Virus record (IMG/VR): IMGVR_UViG_3300025138_004320
Span: 1-24,291 of that record
Source of the DNA: a virus
Strand: one strand, 5' to 3'
DNA length: 24,291 bases
Shown: one piece after another, positions 10,801 to 16,112 of the stretch
Layout: each line of letters begins with the position of its first letter
How positions within the stretch are numbered: the first letter of the stretch is position 1
The notes under the pieces: generated by a model
The model's input: the letters and a program-made list of their open reading frames with translations, nothing else
Databases searched by the model: none
Told to the model about the DNA's origin: nothing
Program-made: the position numbers and the translations under genes

Positions 10801-10872
10801 TTTACCGCCTTTAGCACCTTGTATTTGGGGAACAAGAGTATTTGAATGATTAACAAAATTTCTAATCGCCAT
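4882..10872 (-). CDS. gpJ-like tail tip / host-specificity protein (central tail fibre)
   Basis: A 1996-residue protein in the position of lambda J, directly after the gpI-like gene and overlapping it by 11 bases. Residues about 1-130 (Gly/Lys-rich start, then FSTDILFVVVGLGEGPLYRI) resemble the N-terminus of the J family. Around residues 354-390 it has the diagnostic NPVWIIYDILTNKTYGLG, matching the 'P.W...D.LT..ryG.G' signature of J-like tip proteins. Residues about 1260-1430 look like fibronectin-type beta domains. Residues about 1680-1765 contain an FCCH-like beta module (VVTTSGSEHGLVNGNRI, GMTQIND) that also occurs in the gpL-like protein. The C-terminal 250 residues are Asn/Thr/Ser-rich and probably carry receptor specificity. 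It is nearly twice the length of lambda J (about 1130 residues). By family knowledge it closes the tail tube and contacts the host outer membrane receptor. Confidence 0.9.
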   Translation of the reverse strand: MAIRNFVNHSNTLVPQIQGAKGGKGGAQQEPHTPVEDPQSLFSTDILFVVVGLGEGPLYRINPNGPQDIELGDSSIDDLVNLDGDGLEQTKKFKTLSTTGTPVQSRLDVFGETTTTPQNFASPVSLKSGSSGIPASGVTLQETSAKDWDALEFQFQIGSLQRITDKGDVLRHSLSVGITVFDSTGAAQIASASKTVSGKTTVSFKFAVKIQIPEASKNTNGYKFSVSKTSSDSTSSGTTDDVRLIGWNEIENSPQAYPRTAHIGFALKATDEHSGVPTFTSLVKGLLHKVPTNYNQPTLVNGEIDWRHIEVPATGADSAATAGYYLQQTGTAVQTSSTINIYNGTWDGTFVYSWSQNPVWIIYDILTNKTYGLGVPEGNIDKYRFYQIAQFCDACDYTTGNFIGVDGIADGTFRSKPRNTFTSTRENQLGIAQGTKIKERRFTLNCVIADQKQSFDTINTLAASFRGALIYAHGKITMACDLPDETPVMVFNETNIKEDTFIIAGNKESDVLTGADISYVDPGNHYKRETVRIDQLGSNDGIKKTEIENLASLDVPGVTRRGQALRYAQYQIASSRYLRRTCNFTTSTDALQLVPGDVIAVSQQVNGVAYGFGGKIRADSPVQSSNTNVFLEHYTVPSLASTNFTANTGPLVLRVIKMVNDKIDVYILSKTKFALTTTDAVNSGIDQAIVNPIKRYNPITKVWDNYTAFTANTAPAKGDLWTFGEIDSEGDIYRAKSDKLFKVTQIEREMDDEEVKLQAVEYISNVYVDSDTFIDYKPTAYTDIQSALSVPPVPQFDFVTSARRKLDGSVVIDGLIKTSTEKAGFGITYVTEYELSKPLGATLVANANLSGINNQVIHVEHANVLIGDVNPITLSGKNGFSSIVGEVKLLCTAVNVVDTVGGTQDGNIELTLSGFGQVFDENFQTDLLDANDASVFGALKGTDHVTIPIKEKDQQQGLLNFVGFAGIITDLSQPITGYTLATDKLKIENKRTSDVTLVNKIPEAPFYVTLNQLLDSRHYSNNSFYVSGYEDTFIKSGEINGAVTSTIDLPVTPRDKAFIRLFVDGTLKSSGQFVFNKNDTVPLNNANIVYTSTATETAFRAEVDYYTVPVFEIGDNVQSSHANVFSVATNSYDPTSPKYNAALTANSIFRIHTGSKPNSNLAGFTFTNISPDPVGSLGNISGGSGTFDYDTATFPGRFVLANNRVYKLEVGSDFESIFLTKDMLIQDLDVGTTSIRARNKTRGGRTSAFNSKSLNIDPIPIQKVENINIVESLYREQTGGVAVRVTIQFDHILQQNVTDYEISYKLDSVDDVGVDDGGTDLTSFNTVKVPATGVDSDGKLRFTVNGVNRGQTSDTRNIVFRIVPLNKEIRGITASISKSIIGKTAKPANIFNFTGGQQTDQITLLWSYPRTSDGELADIDLKEVVIKRLSGIQAATIENFVVADDLVTVSAGTARKSIPIDTFGEFSYLARTRDTSGNFSDDVVVITLTTSRPIRSTVIKAYNEDSPTTTFAGITNDNSAETNFPSFTTSNSGGLAYVNKGDGHPSSIVDNANGTATGFSATSSATDLLASESAEYITSIRDAGATITGAVFVDIEGTQAVETTFNDSKETYLSGVTDASGTAGVLKDASFGGIGHVLGFSNTAVVNPRFDSNNQTFMTGGASGNVFAIWDDGKYTGNVITITGITKASPAVVTTSGSEHGLVNGNRIIIHDVNGMTQINDRELYVNRVNATSVQLYTNAARSAALNSSGFGTYTSSGVLDQGDYANANSYALIAGVVDADEIRLGASYFANGDATGGNVLANITTAASSYKLVNFKQYVDTGSGDTFAGTLGAVTSQTLIRTTTAANAELYYANGNVNINEFVGSAVNDGFQTYQAGSRTFRQFQLKFIVKNNQPDEFDFTIDKFRYTIEKDTVTFTDTTAYNATTKTIDITSAGFLTRPVISYSMINEDSNKPHIVVTTAASNEAVSYQVFKSDDGGAGSTSSGMSVMMTATGV

Positions 10873-11572
10873 CGAACTGCGCTCCTACACTAATTTGGTC
10901 TCCACTGCCATGAGGAATAGAACTTATATATCCACTTAAAAATTGACCAGCTACTCTATGTTGTCCATATATTAAAGCAATAGGAGTACCACTCTCAGAA
11001 CTATTAGTTAGACTACCAAACATTCCATTATCTCTAGTAGTAGATTCTGTAGTTTTTTGTTGTTGTCTAGCAGCAGGAGACTTAGTAAACATTCTTCCTA
11101 TAATAGACATACCTATATTTAAAGCCACTTGACCAAATAAACTTAAACCTTTACCTGCAGCCATACCTGTTGCTATTTTTGCCTTCAGACCTACTAACAT
11201 AGCTTGTCCAGGAGGGGTCATAGCTAACAGTATAACAGCAGCAATCATAAACATTTTTCTACCTGATTTACCGCCGCCACCACATATATTAGGAACTAAA
11301 TGTATAGTGTCTCCATCTTTAAAATGTTTAAGTTCTAGCATTTCTTCAGTAATCTCTTTTAAATTACTGTCAAGTAGAGAAAAAGATTCATCAGAGTCTC
11401 CAGAACCAATCTGTGTCATATACTTAGAAAATTTAGGGTGTACAGCCTTAAGATAATGCATAACATCCGCTGCAATATACGCATCAAAAGTGTATTCTTT
11501 TTCTTCAAAAAACTTATTATATGCTGAATGTATTTTAATATTAATTAACAAGATGTTCTTCCTTAAACTCAT
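10862..11572 (-). CDS. gpI-like tail assembly protein
   Basis: A protein of about 230 residues lying between the JAB gene and the gpJ-like gene, the place of lambda I (PF06805-type). The N-terminal 85 residues look like the ubiquitin-like fold of this family (YIAADVMHYLKAVHPKF, then FKDGDTIHLVPNICGGGGKSG). A Gly-rich hinge follows, and then a hydrophobic Ala/Met-rich stretch (FMIAAVILLAMTPPGQAM, and LFGQVALNIGMSIIG), which is typical. The C-terminus (GTPIALIYGQHRVAGQFLSGYIS) matches the conserved end, where gpI-like proteins state 'pipliYG...vGs'. The start is uncertain: a TTG-ATG pair lies at 11570-11575, but a better ribosome binding site (AGGAAG, 11558-11563) stands six bases before an in-frame TTG at 11549-11551, which would give 229 residues. 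Needed in assembly of the tail tip; whether it stays in the virion is unclear from family knowledge. Confidence 0.85.
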   Translation of the reverse strand: MSLRKNILLINIKIHSAYNKFFEEKEYTFDAYIAADVMHYLKAVHPKFSKYMTQIGSGDSDESFSLLDSNLKEITEEMLELKHFKDGDTIHLVPNICGGGGKSGRKMFMIAAVILLAMTPPGQAMLVGLKAKIATGMAAGKGLSLFGQVALNIGMSIIGRMFTKSPAARQQQKTTESTTRDNGMFGSLTNSSESGTPIALIYGQHRVAGQFLSGYISSIPHGSGDQISVGAQFDGD

Positions 11573-11912
11573 CAAATATGAGTGCGTCTACATTATGGTC
11601 TAGCCAATATATAAAAAATTTATTATTAAAACCTACTAAAAACTTATATTCTTGAAAAGCTGCACTTACTTTATCTTCTCTACTAGGTATAGGATTATCT
11701 TCACCAGGATGGGAATGAAAAATACCCCATATATTATCATCATTTCTAACTAAATCTGCAGGATCTAATATAAAAGTTGTTTTAGGATAAGGAGAGGTAT
11801 TAGTACAACGTATATAAGTAAAATCATTAGTTATAATTCCTACACATTCTCTAGGATAATCTTGCATAGCATGTGCGTTCATATCCTCAACTAGTTTTAC
11901 AAATCTTTCCAT
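11541..11912 (-). CDS. JAB/MPN (JAMM) metallopeptidase, stand-alone half of gpK
   Basis: A 123-residue single-domain protein of the prokaryotic JAB type (PF14464), equivalent to the N-terminal half of lambda gpK. The zinc site is readable: E22 in YPRECVGII, then H66-S-H68, S77 and D80 in HSHPGEDNPIPSRED. This is the JAMM arrangement, with eight residues rather than the usual seven between the second His and the Ser. GGGGG seven bases before the ATG supports the start. The gene overlaps the NlpC/P60 gene upstream and the gpI-like gene downstream. In lambda the JAB domain precedes NlpC/P60 within one protein; here it is a separate gene placed after two NlpC genes. By family knowledge it is a tail-tip peptidase of unproven substrate. 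Confidence 0.9.
   Translation of the reverse strand: MERFVKLVEDMNAHAMQDYPRECVGIITNDFTYIRCTNTSPYPKTTFILDPADLVRNDDNIWGIFHSHPGEDNPIPSREDKVSAAFQEYKFLVGFNNKFFIYWLDHNVDALIFDEFKEEHLVN
11557..11563 (-). promoter_or_regulatory. Ribosome binding site suggesting a TTG start for the gpI-like gene
   Basis: AGGAAG followed by a six-base spacer and TTG (11549-11551). No comparable site precedes the upstream TTG-ATG at 11570-11575. Using this start shortens the overlap with the JAB gene from about 32 to 11 bases, which is closer to the overlaps elsewhere in the operon. Confidence 0.45.
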
Positions 11913-12322
11913 CTATATACCCCCGTAGTATATTGTTTATAGTAATTCCCATAAGGAGCAATCCAACTTTTATGATCTATCATAGTTTGTAGTATTTTAT
12001 TTCTATCTACATATAAAGCACAATGATTAGTTATATTTGTAGAACCTAAACTCATAGTTATAATATCATAAAGCTGTGGTTCTTTAACTTTTCTCCACCC
12101 TGTCTTCTCGTTTGCGTTTATTTCAAAAAATCTTTCCTGTGTTTTACTATACCAGTCTTCATCTACTATTTTACAAAAGTCAGAAGTAGTATAAGGAAAA
12201 TCTATTTCTAATTCATTTAGATACACTAATTTGCAGAGATTAAAACAATCAATCCCTGTCTCAGCATTATTACCTAAATGTAAGTATGGAAAATCTTTGT
12301 ATTTATTATACCAAGCTGTCAT
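11897..12322 (-). CDS. NlpC/P60-like tail peptidase, second of a tandem pair
   Basis: A 141-residue NlpC/P60-type protein (PF00877), corresponding to the C-terminal half of lambda gpK, a cell-wall cysteine peptidase of the tail tip. The likely nucleophile is C26 in ETGIDCFNLCKLVYLNEL, followed by H100 in ITNHCALYVD; a third polar residue may be Q112 or H117 in ILQTMIDHKSW. The ending VYRWKDL resembles the 'yR' end of phage NlpC proteins. It overlaps the upstream paralogue by 17 bases and the JAB gene by 16 bases, so all three are probably translated together. It is the better candidate of the pair for an active enzyme because the G-x-D-C context is intact. It could assist peptidoglycan passage during DNA entry. 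Confidence 0.85.
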   Translation of the reverse strand: MTAWYNKYKDFPYLHLGNNAETGIDCFNLCKLVYLNELEIDFPYTTSDFCKIVDEDWYSKTQERFFEINANEKTGWRKVKEPQLYDIITMSLGSTNITNHCALYVDRNKILQTMIDHKSWIAPYGNYYKQYTTGVYRWKDL

Positions 12323-12695
12323 GTCTATAAATCGAATGTATACTCTCTACCCAATAGTCTGATAAAGTTTCTACACACGAAATTCCCCCTTCTTCGATAT
12401 GTAACATTTTAGATGGCATTAAGTACATCCCAAAATGTATTACTAAATTTGTTTTTTCTGACTTAAATGCTATTACATCATAATCTTTGGCGTTTGTCAA
12501 ACTTACTTTTTTAGCACATTGAGCTGCCCAATTATCTATACTAGTTGTAGTAAATTGTTTAATCCAATGCTTAGATAGGGGATAATCAGGCAAAGAAAAT
12601 TGTAAGTTTAATTCGTTGTGATAAAAACTTTTAATTAGTGTTATACAATTTATATTATTGTAGGAATGTGGCAGACTTATATACTTTCGTACCAT
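12306..12695 (-). CDS. NlpC/P60-like tail peptidase, first of a tandem pair
   Basis: A 129-residue protein that aligns along its length with the next gene. Around the presumed nucleophile, NINCITLIKSFYHNELNLQF (C17) matches GIDCFNLCKLVYLNELEIDF of the neighbour at nine of 20 positions. Later, YDVIAFKSEKTN...IHFGMYL (H87) matches YDIITMSLGSTN...NHCALYV. H99 in KMLHIEEGG is a plausible third catalytic residue. The fold is therefore NlpC/P60 and the pair are diverged paralogues. GGAG eight bases before the ATG supports the start, and the gene overlaps the radical SAM gene by 19 bases. Having two such proteins is unusual: one may be catalytic and the other structural, or they may act on different bonds. 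I cannot tell which from sequence alone. Confidence 0.78.
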   Translation of the reverse strand: MVRKYISLPHSYNNINCITLIKSFYHNELNLQFSLPDYPLSKHWIKQFTTTSIDNWAAQCAKKVSLTNAKDYDVIAFKSEKTNLVIHFGMYLMPSKMLHIEEGGISCVETLSDYWVESIHSIYRHDSLV

Positions 12696-13888
12696 GAAGC
12701 AAACTCCGGAAAAGTTTTAGTAAAAGATTCATTACGTAGTTTGTCTAATCTTTCAGTTTCTTTTTTAAATATAGGAAGTAAAAAAGAGTCATCAGCACTG
12801 ACCATAAAAGATAACCAACTTTTAATCTGTTCTATATCATTTGATGTTAATATTGTTTTATACTCTTGAATAAACTTTTTATATATACTAAGAACTTGTT
12901 GTTTAGCTTCTTTAGGTAAACAAGTAACTCTTTGAAAAGAAGGTTCTATTTGAGTTGAGCCATAAAAATCAAAGCCATTACGTTTACACCACAATATAAG
13001 ATCGGGCATAGAAGTTATACTATAAATATTTATAACAGAACTAACTGTTTGTATATGTTCTTTAAACAAAATAGCATGTTTTTCAAATTTAGACCAGGAT
13101 AATCCTTTTCTAGAATACTCTACTCGGCTTCCATATCCTTCAACACTAGGCCAGATAGATACTTTTTTAAAATTACCCCATAAGTGGGTAAGATCATATT
13201 TTTTAAATTTAGAATAACTTAGATTTGTATTATAACTAACATGAATATTTTTTGCATAACCTGAGTCTATAAGTACATTAAGCATTTTATAATGACCTTC
13301 TTGTATAAAAGGTTCACCTCCTGCAAAATATACCTCTTCTAAATTAGGGATATACTGAGGTACATCTTTCCAAAAATTCTCATTATCTGTAAAATAATCT
13401 AAGGTCTTAGACCATTTAGGATCATTGCTATCTTTATACCAGCTTGTAGAAGCAGCAGGGCCGCACATTCTACACTTAAAATTACACAAGTTACCAAATC
13501 TAATATCTAAATATGTAGGAGTACTATCCACACTACCATCGCTATTAGTTTTATCTTGTATATAAGCATATTTTTGAAAGCGTTGATTTACTTGTAATCT
13601 ATTACTCCCACTACCTTGTTTTTCTTTATCATAACAAGCATGTACACATTCAGTAGGTATTTTATTTTTTAAAAAATTAAGACGTACTTGCTTATAATCT
13701 AAACTATTCCATATGCTATCTAAAGATTGTTTATGTGTACCCATAATTTTAGTATTAGGTACAAACTCAGCATGACAACACAGATAAAAATTGCCGCTTA
13801 AACTACCAAAAATATGCATCCAAGGAAGTATACAACCTTTTATATTATTGTTTGGGGATTGTTCGTCCTGTTGCAGGGAAGCCTCCAA
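12677..13888 (-). CDS. Radical SAM protein with N-terminal twitch/SPASM-like region, in the tail-tip cassette
   Basis: Up to 403 residues. The N-terminus has an auxiliary Fe-S-type cysteine set (C19 in CILPWMHI, C37-C38 in FYLCCHAEF, C81 and C85 in CVHACYDKE). The radical SAM core follows, with C135-x3-C139-x2-C142 (GNLCNFKCRMCG) and an intact GGEP motif (residues 190-193, YFAGGEPFI) that contacts the methionine of SAM. This resembles the 'twitch domain' radical SAM proteins found in marine phages, whose substrates are unknown. The start is unclear: the frame opens with TTG at 13886-13888, giving a 44-base overlap with the gpL-like gene. There is no ATG before residue 24, and the GGAGG lying over this TTG would serve a start slightly further downstream. 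It sits between the Fe-S tail-tip gene and the NlpC genes, overlapping both, so it is expressed with the tail-tip proteins. Confidence 0.88.
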   Translation of the reverse strand: MEASLQQDEQSPNNNIKGCILPWMHIFGSLSGNFYLCCHAEFVPNTKIMGTHKQSLDSIWNSLDYKQVRLNFLKNKIPTECVHACYDKEKQGSGSNRLQVNQRFQKYAYIQDKTNSDGSVDSTPTYLDIRFGNLCNFKCRMCGPAASTSWYKDSNDPKWSKTLDYFTDNENFWKDVPQYIPNLEEVYFAGGEPFIQEGHYKMLNVLIDSGYAKNIHVSYNTNLSYSKFKKYDLTHLWGNFKKVSIWPSVEGYGSRVEYSRKGLSWSKFEKHAILFKEHIQTVSSVINIYSITSMPDLILWCKRNGFDFYGSTQIEPSFQRVTCLPKEAKQQVLSIYKKFIQEYKTILTSNDIEQIKSWLSFMVSADDSFLLPIFKKETERLDKLRNESFTKTFPEFASWYESI

Positions 13889-16112
13889 AATGTATAGAGT
13901 TATTTCTTATAGTACAAGCTAAAATATTTTTGCCGCATATATCCCCTTCAGGTCCTGAAGCAGTTTGATTATCTACACCAATAGGATTGGTATTAGCAGT
14001 AAGACTAGTACCTGGTATAGTACCACCTCCGGGCCCAGGATACTGACACTCTTCTCCTTTATATTGCCACTGACAAGTATTCTTATAATATTTACGTCTA
14101 GGAGTTACTTGTTTAAAATACTGAAGCCAAGTAACTAAGCCAAAGGCAGCAGTGGTATCACCTAAAGATTCTAATTGATCTATTTTAAATCTATCTTCAA
14201 TGTAGGATTCAGTATCTACATCATCATTTATAATAAAAATAGAATCTCCTATGTTAGTATTAGCTTCTAAATCACCAGATAAGAATAAAAATCTATTTTC
14301 TTCTATACTCTCAATAGTAGCAGAAGTTGAACCTTTTGATGACCTAACATTGTCTCCTACTCTATAAGGCATACTATTATATACTTCAAGTACATTTCCT
14401 GAAACATACTTAACAGAACTATGCTCAGGCCAAACATCTAAAAAATTAGCAAAAGTAGTTTTAATATTAACTACAGCACCTTGTAGATCTCTAGAATCAT
14501 TTTTAAGCTCTCTCCAAGTTCCTTTTACATTCTCAGTTTGTTCTTTTGTAAAAGAAGAATTAGATTGTCCGTAAAAAGATTCTGTCGCTGCACTATAAGT
14601 TAACCCATTGGCTCTTGCTCTAGTTAACGTGTCAAAAGCAATTTCTCCTACATTACCTACTTGTGCAGGAGTAAAATTAATAGTTCTAGGATCAATACCA
14701 TTACAAGGTATACCATTAACATTAGCAACACATGAATTAGAAGTATTGTTACCTACAATAAAAGGATCTTCAACCAGTGCTGATATAATATTATCAACAT
14801 TAAATATTGTTAAAGTAAGTTCATTAATTTTTCCATCAGTGCCTTGACTAATACTTGACACATCTACAGGAAAAGGTGTATAAGAATCTCCATCATAAGT
14901 TACATTATAGTTTAAATCAGAAATTAAATCACCAGCTACATCCGCAAACTTTAAAGGAAAATTAGTAGGCCAAGCTCTACCTTCACCATCTTCTGTAGGA
15001 TTACCTTCGGGAGTGATTGGAAACCACTCACCAGGATAATATATCTCATATAGTCGTACTATAGGATTTTGTGTAAAAGCATTTTTTTCGGCTATAAAAG
15101 AACTAGGAAGTTGTGAGGATATGGTAGCTGATGCAGTTTGTTGAGATGATACAAATATATTAGCAATAAAAGGAATACTTGTTAAACTACTACCTTCGTC
15201 AATAAATAATATTGTTCCATTAGGGATACTATTTGGAGCATCAGATATAGTTAATTGAGTAGTACTATCTACACTAGTAACAGTTTGTGAACTAGTATAT
15301 CCATTACTGTTTGGAGAGTTGACTATATATCCAGCGTTTATTCCTGAAGTATCAGCAACTGTTAAAGTGCTAATAAGACTTGCTGTGCCTGCACTTGAGT
15401 ATGCAGTAAATGAACTAGTATTGACAATACTAAAAGTATCTTCATCTATAACTGTAATTGTGTAAACATTTCCATTAACTTGTGTCATACCTACTACACT
15501 TGAAAATGCAATACGATTCCCTGTACTAAATCCATGTGCAACAGCTGTTACAACACCTGGATTAGCCCTTGTTATGGCTGTAATTGTTTTACTAGTGCCT
15601 GCTGTACCGCCTATATTAGCAATAATAAAAGTTAAAGGATCTGCTCCCCCACTACCCAACTTACTATCTGCTATAGTAATAACATCGCCTATAACAAATT
15701 TATCCCCACCTGCTGTAACTGATACGGCTGCTGCACCTGAACCATTTACTACTACACTAAAAGTTGCACCAGTACCTACACCGGTTTTTGTATAATCAGA
15801 ATCGCTGATAGCATAAGTTCCTGCTGTACGATCAGTATCTGCAGCACTTATACTAGTAATTGTTAATATAGGAGTAAATACCGTGGTAGTAAGTCTAGCA
15901 CCTCCTACAACAGAAGCACTAGAAGTTATTGTCTCACTAGTATGAAACTCTTGTAATACATTATTTAATTTAACTTTTAACTCATTAGTTGTTTGATTAA
16001 CATTAGCAATTAATGCTACAGTAGCACTCGTAGAGCCTACAACAGAATTACCAGGAATAAATCCAATTGCATTGTTAACAGTAAGTATTACGTCATAATT
16101 TCTAGCAGTCAT
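13845..16112 (-). CDS. Enlarged gpL-like minor tail protein with Fe-S cysteines
   Basis: A 755-residue protein whose second half matches lambda gpL (PF05100-type; about 230 residues in lambda). The match covers RLYEIYYPGEWFPITPEG from residue 353, the VSSISQGTDGKINELTLTIFN segment, and a C-terminus with C680-x8-C689 (CQWQYKGEEC) and C726-x6-C733 (CGKNILAC), ending HFGGFPATG. Those four cysteines in that spacing are the [4Fe-4S] ligands of the gpL family. The first 350 residues are extra. Residues 1-65 and about 565-620 look like related small beta modules (GSTSATV / GSTSATIESI). Residues 175-245 form an FCCH-like module (PGVVTAVAHGFSTGNRI, GMTQVNGNVY) shared with the gpJ-like protein. Its ATG overlaps the previous stop by one base (TAATG). 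It would bridge distal tail and tip. Confidence 0.88.
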   Translation of the reverse strand: MTARNYDVILTVNNAIGFIPGNSVVGSTSATVALIANVNQTTNELKVKLNNVLQEFHTSETITSSASVVGGARLTTTVFTPILTITSISAADTDRTAGTYAISDSDYTKTGVGTGATFSVVVNGSGAAAVSVTAGGDKFVIGDVITIADSKLGSGGADPLTFIIANIGGTAGTSKTITAITRANPGVVTAVAHGFSTGNRIAFSSVVGMTQVNGNVYTITVIDEDTFSIVNTSSFTAYSSAGTASLISTLTVADTSGINAGYIVNSPNSNGYTSSQTVTSVDSTTQLTISDAPNSIPNGTILFIDEGSSLTSIPFIANIFVSSQQTASATISSQLPSSFIAEKNAFTQNPIVRLYEIYYPGEWFPITPEGNPTEDGEGRAWPTNFPLKFADVAGDLISDLNYNVTYDGDSYTPFPVDVSSISQGTDGKINELTLTIFNVDNIISALVEDPFIVGNNTSNSCVANVNGIPCNGIDPRTINFTPAQVGNVGEIAFDTLTRARANGLTYSAATESFYGQSNSSFTKEQTENVKGTWRELKNDSRDLQGAVVNIKTTFANFLDVWPEHSSVKYVSGNVLEVYNSMPYRVGDNVRSSKGSTSATIESIEENRFLFLSGDLEANTNIGDSIFIINDDVDTESYIEDRFKIDQLESLGDTTAAFGLVTWLQYFKQVTPRRKYYKNTCQWQYKGEECQYPGPGGGTIPGTSLTANTNPIGVDNQTASGPEGDICGKNILACTIRNNSIHFGGFPATGRTIPKQ

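Noticed and set aside
11570-11575. TTG-ATG pair as the certain start of the gpI-like gene
   Set aside because: It lacks a ribosome binding site, while an in-frame TTG at 11549-11551 has a good one. The start was left open rather than fixed.
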